From the NCBI RefSeq assembly GCF_019697375.1, contig NZ_JAHCDI010000003.1, forward strand, positions 434,001 through 498,000: a stretch of DNA of 64,000 nt. Reading direction: 5' to 3'. Within the stretch, counting starts at the first letter, position 1; every line of letters starts with the position of its first letter. The notes under the pieces are model-generated. The model saw nothing but the letters and a program-made list of their open reading frames with translations. It made no database searches and had not been told where the DNA came from. The DNA comes from Micromonospora tarapacensis. Its GTDB lineage: Bacteria > Actinomycetota > Actinomycetes > Mycobacteriales > Micromonosporaceae. Position numbers and translations under genes: made by a program. This document shows, one piece after another, positions 28,321 through 37,247 of the stretch.

Positions 28321-28473
28321 CTCGTCTCTCTCTCGCGGATCGAACGGAATCGTATGCCAGAGTGGCTGCCGCCGCGGTACGGCTCGGCTGCGGCCGGGCC
28401 GCCGGCTGCCGGTCGGGTGCCGGCCCGGACCGCCGGGCGCTGGCAGCACGGCGGGCGCTGGTAGAAAGACCCG

Positions 28474-30659
28474 ATGAGCCAGGAACGGACGGCGGTACGG
28501 GAGCGGGCCGAGGCGGTGCTGCGGCGGCTGGCCGGCGCGGACGCCAGCCTCCGTGTCGACCAGTGGCGCGCGATCGAGGCGCTGGTGGTCGACCGACGGC
28601 GGGTGCTCTGTGTGCAGCGCACCGGGTGGGGCAAGTCGGCGGTCTACTTCGTGGCCACCGCGTTGCTGCGCGAACGCCCCGAGCCCGGCCCGCCGGTCGC
28701 GGGCGGCGGCGGCCCGGCCGGCCCGACGGTTATCGTCTCGCCCCTGCTGGCGTTGATGCGCAACCAGGTCGACTCGGCGGCACGGGCCGGGATCCGGGCC
28801 CGCACCATCAACTCGGCCAACCTCGACGAGTGGGACGAGATCACCGCCGAGATCCACGCCGGCACGGTCGACGTGCTGCTGATCAGCCCGGAACGGCTGA
28901 ACAACCCGGATTTCCGCGACGGCGTGCTGCCGAAGCTGGCCGCCACCACCGGCCTGCTGGTGGTCGACGAGGCACACTGCGTCTCCGACTGGGGGCACGA
29001 CTTCCGGCCGGACTACCGCCGGCTGCGCACCTTCCTCGGCAAGCTGCCCGAGCGCACGCCGGTGCTCGCCACGACCGCCACCGCCAACGCCCGGGTGACC
29101 CGGGACGTGGCCGAGCAGTTGGGCACCGAGTTGGCCGCCGCGTCCGCGCAGCGACCGGACGTGCTGGTGCTGCGCGGCAGCCTCGACCGGGAGTCGCTGC
29201 GGCTGGGGGTCCTCGACCTGCCGAGTCCGGCGCACCGGCTCGGCTGGCTCGCCGACCACCTGGACCGGCTCCCCGGTTCGGGCATCATCTACACGCTGAC
29301 CGTGGCCTCGGCGACCGAGACCGCCGAGTTCCTCCGTTCCCGCGGCTGGTCCGTGGCCGCGTACACCGGGCAGGCCGAGGACGCCGACCGCCGCGCGGCC
29401 GAGCAGGACCTGCTCGACAACAAGATCAAGGCGCTGGTGGCCACCAGCGCGCTCGGGATGGGCTTCGACAAGCCGGATCTCGGTTTCGTGGTGCACCTCG
29501 GTGCACCGCCGTCGCCGATCGCGTACTACCAGCAGGTCGGCCGGGCCGGGCGCGCGGTGGAGCATGCCGAGGTGTTGCTGCTGCCGGGCGCCGAGGACGC
29601 GGCCATCTGGCGGTACTTCGCCTCACTGGCCTTCCCGCCCGAGGCGCAGGTCCGTGCGGTGCTCGCCGCCCTGCACACCGACCGGCCGCTGTCGACCCAG
29701 GCCCTGGAGCCCCTGGTCGACCTGCGCCGGGCCCGACTGGAGCTGATGCTCAAGGTGCTCGACGTCGACGGTGCGGTGCGTCGGGTGCGGGGCGGCTGGC
29801 TCGCCACCGGCGAGCGCTGGGAATATGACGAGGCCCGGTTGCGCCGCGTCGCCGCCGCCCGCGCCGCCGAGCAGCAAGCCATGATCGAGTACGCGGCGAC
29901 GACCGGCTGCCGGATGCGCTACCTGCGCGAATGCCTGGACGACGCGGAAGCCGTCGACTGCGGCCGGTGTGACCGTTGCGCCGAGGCGCTGTTCACACCG
30001 CAGGTGACGCCGGCCGCGCTGACCGCCGCGCAGACCTTCCTCGGCCGCCCCGGCATCCAGGTCGCAACGAAGAAGCTCTGGCCGACCGGGCTGGAGTCGG
30101 TCGGCGTACCCCTCAAGGGACGCATCGCAGCGGGGGAGCAGGCACTGCCGGGCCGGGCCGTCGGCCGGCTGTCGGATCTCGGTTGGGGCGGCCGGCTGCG
30201 CGGTCTGGTCGGGCCCGGCACACCGGACGGCGAGGTTCCCGAGGACGTGGCCGCCGCCGTCATCGAGGTACTCAAGGCGTGGGCGCACGGTGCCGACCAG
30301 TGGCCGAGCCGCCCGGTCGGCGTGGTCGCGGTCGACTCCCGTACCCACCCGGTGCTGGTCGGCTCGCTGGCCGAGCGGATCGCCAGTGTCGGTCGGCTGC
30401 CGCTGCTGGGCCGGGTGGCCTCGGCCGGGTCGGCGGCTGCCGACGGTCCGCGCGGCAACAGCGCCCAGCGGGTCCGCGCCCTGCACGGCGCCCTGACCGT
30501 GCCGGCGGAGCTGGCCGGTGCCCTCGCCGATTTGACCGGCCCGGTGCTGCTGGTCGACGACCTGGTCGACTCGGGCTGGACCATGACGTTGGCCGCCCGC
30601 GAACTCCGCCGGGCCGGCGCCCCCGGCGTCCTTCCCTGGCCCTCGCCGTCGCCGGCTGA
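28474..30659 (+). CDS. recQ: RecQ-family DNA helicase with C-terminal phosphoribosyltransferase-like domain, frameshifted at end
   Basis: Helicase domain 1 has VQRTGWGKSAVYF (P-loop), VDEAHCVSDWGHDFRPDY and TTATANARV. Domain 2 has IIYTLTVASATETAEFL, ATSALGMGFDKPD and QVGRAGRAVE. A zinc-type cluster CGRCDRC follows. The last ~180 residues contain LLVDDLVDSGWTMTLAARELR, the PRPP-binding loop of type I phosphoribosyltransferases. Near 30634-30636 the frame shifts; one extra C gives the expected ending LPLALAVAG and TGA at 30659, 728 residues. Without repair it runs into the next gene. RecQ helicases unwind 3'-5' in recombination and repair. What the PRTase-like part does is unknown. Confidence 0.85.
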
Positions 30660-30759
30660 GCCGGCGCGGCGCGGTTCCCGGGCCGGCCGCGGATGCGACC
30701 CGAGCCACGGCCGGGCAGACCCGCCGGGCGACCGATCAGGCCGGCGGTACGGTGGGCGC

Positions 30760-31763
30760 ATGGCTGACCAGGAACCCGATGCGCCTGCGCTCGGGTCGGT
30801 GCGGGTCGCCGAGCGGCCGTCGGCGGGGACCGGTGCGGGCCCCGGCCTGGTCTCGGCGGCGCCGGACCGGGCCACGCTGCGGTTGGCCCTGGTGGTCGGT
30901 GGGCTCGTGCTGGCCGTGCTGCTCGGGTTCGGCCTCGGCCGGATCGGCGACGCCGGCACCGCGACGGCGACGGGCGGGTCGGACAGCGCGCTGGCCGACC
31001 ACCCCATGCCCCCGGCGTCGGCGTGCACTCGCACGGCACCGACCAGGCCGCCGCGGCCGAGGCCGGCGGCCTCGCGGTCAGCCGCGACGGCTACACCCTG
31101 GTCCCGCTGTCCGCGGAGTTCACCGCCGGGCACTCCGGTGAGCTGCGGTTCCGGATCCGCGACGGGCAGGGCGCGACGATCACCCGGTTCGCGATCGTGC
31201 ACGACAAGCCGTTGCACCTGATCGTGGTACGCCGGGACCTGAGCGGCTACCAGCATCTGCATCCGACCATGGCGACCGACGGCACCTGGTCGGTGCCGCT
31301 GACACTGCCCCGGCCCGGTGTCTGGCGGGCGTACGCCGACTTCACGGCCCTCGCCGACGATGGCCGGCAGACGGCGACGACGCTCGGCGTGGACCTGGTC
31401 GCCCCCGGCGACTACCGGCCCCGTGCCCTGCCCGCCCCGGCGACCACGACCACGGTCGACGGGTTCACCGTCGGCTACCAGGGCGACCCGCAGCCCACCC
31501 TGACCGTGCCGCTGAGCTTTCGGATCACCGGCCCGGACGGCGCCCGCCCGGTGCTGGAGCGCTACCTCGGCGCGTACGGCCACCTCGTCGCGCTGCGCGA
31601 GGGCGACCTCGGCTACCTGCACGTGCATCCGGAGGCCGAGCTGGTCGACGGCGCGGTGCAGTTCTGGCTGACCACTCCCGGGCCCGGGCGGTACCGCCTC
31701 TATCTCGACTTCGCCACCGGCGGCGAGGTACGCACGGCCGAGTTCACGGTGTCCGTGTCCTAG
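30760..31763 (+). CDS. Membrane-anchored protein of unknown function, frameshifted
   Basis: The N-terminal ~45 residues are cytosolic, followed by one membrane segment (LRLALVVGGLVLAVLLGFGLG) and a short linker. An outer domain of ~240 residues has repeated beta-type motifs: IVHDKPLHLIVVRRDLSGYQ, HLHPTMATDGTWSVPL, and a second half with GYLHVHPEAELV and VQFWLTTPGPGRYRLYLDF. The His-rich HLHP/HVHP positions could bind metal. The frame breaks at the five-C run 31009-31013; adding one C gives HPMPPGVGVHSHGTDQA and a 334-codon protein. It follows recQ by 100 bases. I do not recognise a precise family. Confidence 0.7.
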
Positions 31764-31788
31764 GGCACCCACGGCACTGCCGGGCGGG

Positions 31789-32238
31789 TCAGCCCGTCCG
31801 GCGGATCTGCGCGGACCCGGGGTCGGCCGGTCGGCGGATCGGCCGGCGGGCGAGGTAGCGCAGCAGGTCCCGGATGTGATGCTTCTCCTCGGCCGGCACG
31901 GCCGGATCCGCCAGCCGTTGCAGGATCACCCGTACGTCGGCCTCGACGGGGCCGTCGTCCCCGCGTCGCCATGGTCCGGGGCCGGCGTCGGGCAGACCGA
32001 GTGCGCGGAAGGCCGCCGCCACCGGCAGATCCAGCGCGGCGCAGAAGCCGCGCACCTTGGCCAGCTCGGGGTAGTCCTGCCAGTCGCCGGCGAGCCAGCG
32101 GAAGACGGTCGAGCGACCGACGCCGGTGTGTGCGGCCAGGTCGGTGACCGTCCACCCGCGCTCCTCCCGGGCATCGTCGATGGCCCGGCGCACGAAGCGC
32201 GCGAAGGCCATCTGCGGCGAAACCTCTGCCGAACCCAT
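31789..32238 (-). CDS. XRE-type helix-turn-helix regulator
   Basis: The product is 149 residues. The N-terminal HTH spans ~20-60: REERGWTVTDLAAHTGVGRSTVFRWLAGDW, with the next helix starting PELAKVRGFCAALDL. The middle is helical and the C-terminus Arg/Pro-rich. It resembles short actinobacterial XRE regulators of unknown targets. ATG 32238 gives the HTH at normal depth, with GGAGGGAAG some way upstream. It lies 119 bases downstream of the methyltransferase gene on the same strand and is convergent with the membrane-protein gene. Confidence 0.75.
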   Translation of the reverse strand: MGSAEVSPQMAFARFVRRAIDDAREERGWTVTDLAAHTGVGRSTVFRWLAGDWQDYPELAKVRGFCAALDLPVAAAFRALGLPDAGPGPWRRGDDGPVEADVRVILQRLADPAVPAEEKHHIRDLLRYLARRPIRRPADPGSAQIRRTG

Positions 32239-32357
32239 CCGGTGGGTCTTCCCTCCCGACCGGCACCCGACGGTGCGTTCTTCGAGAGTAGTACGGGAAG
32301 GGCGGCAAACAATTGACTGATCGACCAGACGATGCCGGTGGCGGCGCCCGTGTCCGG

Positions 32358-33526
32358 CTACCCGGCTGGTGGTGTGGGTGCGAGCAGGGTTTCCAGCCGG
32401 GGTGTGATCCGCCACTGCGCCACCAACTCCCGATACTCCGTACGCTGTGCGGCGCTCGGGCCGGCATCCGTGCGCCGGGCCCGGATGAGCAGGTTGCGCG
32501 GGGTGTGCGCCGAGTCGACGAATTCGACCACCTCGGTCCGGTAGCCGTGCAGCCGGAGCAGCCCGGCCCGCAGCGCGTCGGTGAGGACGTCGGCGAATCG
32601 TTCCCGCAGGATGCCCTGCCGGGTCAGCAACTCGTACGGTGCCGGAGCCGGCCGGTGACGCAGCTGTGCCGCCACGTCGTGATGGCAGCAGGGCGCGGCG
32701 AGCACCCAGCGGGCCTCCCAACGTACCGCTCGGGCCAGCGCCTCGTCGGTGGCGGTGTCGCAGGCGTGCAGGGCGAGCACCAGGTCGGGAGTCGGTTCGA
32801 CGACGGCGTCGGCGATGGTGCCGGCGACGAAGCGGACCCGGTCGGCCCAGCCGAGCCGTTCGGCCAGTTCGGTGTTGCGGCGGCGCTGGTCGTCCCGCAC
32901 GTCCACGCCGACCAACTCGACGTCGAGGCCGAGCCGGGACAGGTAGCGGTAGGCGGCGAAGGTCAGATAGGCGTTGCCGCAGCCCAGGTCGACCACGCGC
33001 AGCGGGCCGTTCAGCTCCTCGGCCAGCCCACCGGGCAGCGTGGCGGCAAGCGCCCGCAGGAACGCGTCCACCTGCCGCCGCTTGGCCGCCGAGCCCCCGA
33101 TCTCGGCGAAGATCGGGTCGCCGGGGTCGAGCAGATACTCCTTGGCCCGGTCGTGGCCGGGTGCCGCGACGGCGGGCCGGGTTCCCGCGCTGCGATGCAC
33201 CTGCGCCTCACCCGACTTGGTGACCCGCAGTTGCAGGATGGTGTCGGCGGTCTCCACATGCCAGTTGCCGAACGGCTCGGCCAGCAGCGCCGCCACCGCC
33301 GCGTCCGCCTCCGGCCCCGGCGCCACGTTGCGGGTGTAGGGCCGGGCGCCGTCGGAGGTGGAGATCTGCAGCCGCTGGCCGGTCTTGAGAGCGACGGGCC
33401 GCAGCTCGGCCCGGACCACTGAGGGCGCCGACCGCGCTGCCGTCCAGCCGCCACGGCCCGGCTCAACGCCGGACCGAGCAGCAGCGAGCGGACCTCGGCC
33501 AGGGCAGCGTCCAACGGTTCGGGCAT
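32358..33526 (-). CDS. Class I SAM methyltransferase (Methyltransf_32/METTL25-like), frameshifted
   Basis: The SAM site is RVVDLGCGNAYLTFAAYRYL, with VELVGVDVRDDQRRRN and LVLALHACDTATDEAL. The motif VLAAPCCHHDVAAQL is characteristic of this methyltransferase group, which also includes eukaryotic METTL25-like proteins of uncertain substrate. The start is ATG 33526 (MPEPLDAALAEVRSLLLG). After LSRAVA the frame changes at about 33447-33452; one extra G gives GWTAARSAPSVVRAELRPV and 390 codons including stop. No membrane segment is seen. RNA is a plausible substrate by family analogy only. Confidence 0.8.
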
Positions 33527-33839
33527 CGTTCAATCTTCCAGGGACGGCCGGACTGGTTCGCCCGGCATCGGACAGCGGTGGTGAACCGTGACGCGGGCGC
33601 GACCGACACCGACCGGTGCGGCGGTGGGCGGTGCGGCCGGCGTCGGCGGGTTCCTGCTCTGCGACTCCTTTGCTCTGCTTCAACGGACGCAACGGTTCCG
33701 GCCGGAAAGCATTGCGTGGATTGAAGCAGAGCAAAGGAGCCGAACAAGGGGTCGCCGCCCGGGGCGGCGCGGGTCAACCCGGGCGGCGCGGGTCAACCCG
33801 GAAGGGCCGCCCGCCCACCCGCCGCCGGGCGGGCGGTGG
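33527..33839. repeat. Gap with long palindrome (33665-33739)
   Basis: No gene is seen in this 313-base gap. CTCCTTTGCTCTGCTTCAA at 33665-33683 pairs perfectly over 19 bases with 33721-33739. The interior continues partly paired (ACGCAA with TTGCGT) to a central GGCC palindrome, so the whole 75-base unit can fold into one hairpin. It sits about 100 bases past the rhlE stop, as a terminator would. Its composition (many T and A) differs from its surroundings, and it looks like a mobile palindromic repeat. The methyltransferase promoter should lie between it and 33526. Confidence 0.75.
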
Positions 33840-35672
33840 TCAGTCGGTGGAGGCTTCGGCGGGCGTACCGCTGGCGGAGCCGGTACCGCGACGACGTCGG
33901 CGGCGGCGAGGACGCGGCCCGGCCTCACCCGTGGTGTTGTCCCCGCCGGCTGCGGTCGCCTCGGCGGAGCCGCCGGCGGTGCCAGCGCCCGCTCCGGCCT
34001 CGCCGGCAACCTCGCCCGCCACGACCTCGCCCGCCACGACCTCGCCGGCCCGGCGTCGCCGACGGCGACGGGCGGTACGTGCCGCATCGTCGGCGGCAGA
34101 ATCGGTGCCTTCCGCCACGACCTCGCCGCGCTGCCCGCGACCGGTACCGCCACGGCCCCGACCGCCGTCGCCCCGACCGCCGTCGCCCCGACCGCCGTCG
34201 CTCCGACCGCCGTCGCTCCGACCGCCGTCGCTCCGACCGCCGTCGCTCCGACCGCCGTCGCTCCGACCGCCGTCGCTCCGACCGCCGTCGCTCCGACCGC
34301 CGTCGCTCCGACCGCGGCGACGGGTGCCGCGCGGCTCGCCCCGGCGGGGCCGGCCGCCGCCCAGGTCCTCCTCGACCTCCGCGGACAGTCCGGCGCGGGT
34401 GCGCTCGGCGGTCGGCAGGGTGCCGGTCATCTCCGTGGAGATGTGCAGGTCGGTGTAGAGGTGCGGGGAGGTGTGGTAGGTCTCCGGCGGCTCGGGCATG
34501 TCGAGCCCGAGCGTCTTGTCGATGATCCGCCAGCGGGGCATGTCGTCCCAGTCGACGAAGGTCACCGCGACGCCGGTCGCGCCGGCCCGGCCGGTGCGAC
34601 CGATCCGGTGGGTGTAGGTGTCCTGGTCTTCCGGGCAGTCATAGTTGATCACGTGGGTGACGCCGCTGACGTCGATACCGCGGGCGGCCACGTCGGTGGC
34701 GACCAGGGTGTCGATCTTCCCGGCCCGGAACGCCCGCAGGGCCCGCTCGCGGGCCCCCTGGCCGAGGTCACCGTGCACCGCTGCGACCGCGAAGCCACGG
34801 AAGTCGAGGTCCTCGGCGACCCGGTCCGCGGCGCGCTTGGTGCGGGTGAAGATCATGGTCAGGCCGCGGCTCTCGGCCTGGAGGATCCGGGCGACGATCT
34901 CGATCTTGTTCATCGAGTGGGTGCGGTAGACCAGCTGCTCCGTCTGCGGAGAGGGGCCGGTCTCGGCGGTGTGCCCGGCGTGGATCGTGATCGGGTGGCG
35001 CAGGAACCGCCGGGACAGCGTCACGATCGGGTCCGGCATGGTCGCGGAGAACAACATGGTCTGCCGGTCCTCCGGCAGCATCGCCAGGATCCGCTCGACA
35101 TCGTCGAGGAAACCCAGGTCGAGCATGCGGTCGGCCTCGTCCAGCACCAGTGCGCGCACCCCGTGCAGGCGCAGGTGCTTCTGCTTGGCGAGGTCCAGCA
35201 GGCGGCCCGGCGTGCCGACGAGGATCTCCACGCCCTTGCGCAGCGCCTCGATCTGCGGCTCGTACGCGATGCCGCCGTAGATCGGCAGGACGCGCACACC
35301 ACGGGTGCGGCCGGCGGCGGCGATGTCCTTGGCGACCTGGATGCCCAGCTCGCGGGTTGGCACGACGACCAGGGCCTGCGGCAGCCCGTCGCCGCCCTCG
35401 TCGGGGGCGAAGACCCGTTCCAGCAGCGGTACGCCGAAGCCGAGGGTCTTGCCGGTGCCGGTCGGGGCCTGACCGATCAGGTCGGCGCCGCGCAACGCGA
35501 TCGGCAGCGCGTACTCCTGGATGGCGAAGGCGCGGAGGATGCCGGAGGCGGCCAGTGCGTCAACGGTCTCGGCGCGTGCGCCGAGCTCGGCGAAGGTCGG
35601 TGCCTCCGGCCGGACCGGGGCGGTCGGGGCCAGTTCCTGGCCGTCTGTGAGGTCTTGAATCGGCTCACTCAT
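33840..35672 (-). CDS. rhlE: DEAD-box RNA helicase, RhlE type
   Basis: The product is 610 residues. Motifs: Q-motif region FAIQEYALPIAL, I APTGTGKT, Ia PTRELGIQV, II DEAD in VLDEADRMLDLGF, III FSATM, IV MIFTRTKRA, V ATDVAARGIDVSGVTHVINYD, VI HRIGRTGRAG. The ~190-residue C-terminal tail is Arg/Gly-rich: a run of SDGGR pentapeptides from a 15-bp tandem repeat, then [11 protein letters not shown] and Ala/Gly repeats. Such RGG-like tails bind RNA and drive condensation. The start MSEPIQDLTDGQ is at 35672. The gene order rhlE, DUF3107, TetR, DUF3152, MoeZ is also found in Mycobacterium tuberculosis (Rv3211 to Rv3206c). Confidence 0.95.
   Translation of the reverse strand: MSEPIQDLTDGQELAPTAPVRPEAPTFAELGARAETVDALAASGILRAFAIQEYALPIALRGADLIGQAPTGTGKTLGFGVPLLERVFAPDEGGDGLPQALVVVPTRELGIQVAKDIAAAGRTRGVRVLPIYGGIAYEPQIEALRKGVEILVGTPGRLLDLAKQKHLRLHGVRALVLDEADRMLDLGFLDDVERILAMLPEDRQTMLFSATMPDPIVTLSRRFLRHPITIHAGHTAETGPSPQTEQLVYRTHSMNKIEIVARILQAESRGLTMIFTRTKRAADRVAEDLDFRGFAVAAVHGDLGQGARERALRAFRAGKIDTLVATDVAARGIDVSGVTHVINYDCPEDQDTYTHRIGRTGRAGATGVAVTFVDWDDMPRWRIIDKTLGLDMPEPPETYHTSPHLYTDLHISTEMTGTLPTAERTRAGLSAEVEEDLGGGRPRRGEPRGTRRRGRSDGGRSDGGRSDGGRSDGGRSDGGRSDGGRSDGGRSDGGRGDGGRGDGGRGRGGTGRGQRGEVVAEGTDSAADDAARTARRRRRRRAGEVVAGEVVAGEVAGEAGAGAGTAGGSAEATAAGGDNTTGEAGPRPRRRRRRRGTGSASGTPAEASTD
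34161..34310. repeat. Ten tandem 15-bp units inside rhlE
   Basis: Ten units of ACCGCCGTCGCYCCG in the plus strand: two with C and eight with T at the variable position. They encode GRSDG/GRGDG pentapeptides in the helicase tail. The eight T-type units are identical, so copy number may vary between strains. Confidence 0.95.
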
Positions 35673-36171
35673 ATGGATTTGGGGGTGCCCTCTCGTGGGT
35701 GCGCCCCGCCATGTCCTCAGGGCGCGTTCGGTTTGGCGCGGGCCACACGGTCGGCGGCAGAAAGCCGAGCGGACCGGGCCGCACGCGCGCCGCGGGTCGG
35801 AGTTCGACCGGATCGGAGGTGACTCCGGCCGGGATCGGCCCCTACGGCAACTCGTCCATGCTACCTGAACCGGCCGGACGTCGTCCCGATTCCGAGTGGG
35901 CAAGCGCGACCGGGAGGGTTTTAATGTGACTCGTATCACGCCTGTCCGGCATGTTGGACCGTTGCAGGCATGCCCAGGTTGGCCGGTTGGCTGTCGACGT
36001 GGGTGCGGCGGCTGATCGGCGCGGCCCTGGCTCGAGCGGGGCGGGTCGCCGGCCCCGGGACGCCGCACCGCTCTGATCGCTCAGGGGGACAGCCGGACGT
36101 GGGGGGATTGTTCCGGCGGCTGACCGCCGCGCACCGCGCGGATGGCCGCCGCCGGACTCAACAACCGACCG
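35673..36171. promoter_or_regulatory. Gap with a CRP/Fnr-like palindrome at 35925-35940
   Basis: The 499-base gap holds no convincing gene; a 71-codon plus-strand frame from 35970 (MPRLAGWLSTWVRRL) has no family or ribosome site that I trust. TGTGACTCGTATCACG at 35925-35940 fits the CRP/Fnr consensus TGTGA-N6-TCACA with one mismatch, just downstream of an AT-richer GTTTTAAT. It could control rhlE (about 250 bases away on the minus strand) or an unseen plus-strand transcript. Which gene it serves is unknown. Confidence 0.45.
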
Positions 36172-36399
36172 TCAGCGGACGGTGAAACCGACCGACCGGG
36201 GTGACGCCTCGGCGATCTCGACGTAGGCGACCTTGTCGACCGGGACGATGATCCGCCGACCCTTCTCGTCGGTAAGCGAAAGCGTGCCCTCGCCCCTGGC
36301 GACGGCGTCGGTCACGATCCGCTCGATCTCGGCCGGCGACTGCGCGCTCTCCAGGACCAGCTCGCGCGGGGCGTACTGCACGCCGATCTTGACCTCCAC
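36172..36399 (-). CDS. DUF3107 family small protein
   Basis: The product is 75 residues: MEVKIGVQYAPRELVLES, then IERIVTDAVARGEGTLSLTD, KGRRIIVPVDKVAYVEI. This matches the small DUF3107 proteins kept across actinobacteria (TB9.4, Rv3208A in M. tuberculosis). It is predicted to be a small alpha/beta protein. No function is known. A GGAGGAGG-type site lies just upstream of ATG 36399. It sits between the TetR gene and rhlE, the same neighbours as in mycobacteria. Confidence 0.9.
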   Translation of the reverse strand: MEVKIGVQYAPRELVLESAQSPAEIERIVTDAVARGEGTLSLTDEKGRRIIVPVDKVAYVEIAEASPRSVGFTVR

Positions 36400-36462
36400 T
36401 GTGCCTCCTCCGTCGGGCGAGATAGCCGCCGTGCGAAGGCTATCCGATCACAAGGTCGAAGT

Positions 36463-37101
36463 TCAGGCTGACTCACCTTGCAGCGGAAAGCTGGCGATAC
36501 CCCGCCAGGACAGCGCGGCCACCAGCGCCTCCGCCTCGGCCTTGGGCACCTGGCGACCGCCGGCCAGCCAGAACTGCGCGGCGGTCTCGGCCGCGCCCAC
36601 CAGGCCCGAGGCGAGCAACTCGGCGTGCGCCCGGCTGATCCCGGTGTCGGAGATGATCGTGTCGGTGATCGCCGCGATGCAGCCCTGCGCGACCCGCTCG
36701 ACGCGCTGCCGTACGGCCGGCTCGTTGCGCAGGTCCGACTCGAAGACCAGGCGGAAGGCTTCGCTCTCGTGGTCGACGAAGTCGAAGTAGGCCCGCACCG
36801 ACGCGCTGACCCGTTCCTTGTTGTCGTTGGTGCTCGCCATCGCATCGTGGACCTTGGCGACGATCGCGTCACAGTGCGTGTCGAGCAGGGCGAGATAGAG
36901 CTCCATCTTCCCGGGGAAGTGCTGGTACAGCACGGGCTTGGAAACGCCGGCCCGCTCGGCGATGTCGTCCATGGCCGCAGCGTGGTAACCCTGCGCCACG
37001 AACACCTCCTGAGCAGCGGCGAGCAGCTGCTTGCGGCGCGCCGAACGGGGCAGGCGCGTGGGTCGACCGGCGGTTTGGGCGCCGTTCCCCACAGCGGTCA
37101 T
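36463..37101 (-). CDS. TetR-family transcriptional regulator
   Basis: The product is 212 residues. The DNA-binding domain spans ~22-70: ARRKQLLAAAQEVFVAQGYH, HTH AMDDIAERAGVSKPVLYQHF, then PGKMELYLALLDTH. The C-terminal ligand domain has DHESEAFRLVFESDLRNEP and SGLVGAAETAAQFWLAGG. ATG 37101 is set by GGAGG five bases upstream (GGAGGTTCCCATG). It resembles Rv3208 by sequence pattern and neighbours. The divergent Pro-rich gene starts 146 bases away; the shared gap is a natural place for its operator. The ligand is unknown. Confidence 0.92.
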   Translation of the reverse strand: MTAVGNGAQTAGRPTRLPRSARRKQLLAAAQEVFVAQGYHAAAMDDIAERAGVSKPVLYQHFPGKMELYLALLDTHCDAIVAKVHDAMASTNDNKERVSASVRAYFDFVDHESEAFRLVFESDLRNEPAVRQRVERVAQGCIAAITDTIISDTGISRAHAELLASGLVGAAETAAQFWLAGGRQVPKAEAEALVAALSWRGIASFPLQGESA

Positions 37102-37247
37102 GGGAACCTCCGAGGTTGTCGTACGGGCCGGCATTCCACGCGAACCGGTCGGGGCCCCTCGGCCCCTCGCGGAATTGGCCCGCCGCTGTAACTTATCGCC
37201 ACTGTCGCCACACGGTAGCCTCAGCGTGGGCGACCAAGGAGCGCGCG

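Noticed and set aside
28474..31221. A 915-residue RecQ fused to a membrane segment
   Set aside because: The frame leaves recQ at a C run and happens to enter the next gene in its correct frame. Repair gives two normal genes.
34161..34310. A CRISPR-like array
   Set aside because: Units are 15 bp, adjoining with no spacers, and translate to in-frame pentapeptides of the helicase.
35970..36185. A 71-codon plus-strand ORF after the CRP-like site
   Set aside because: No ribosome site, no recognisable family, and an Arg/Gly composition typical of random GC-rich frames. It overlaps the DUF3107 end.
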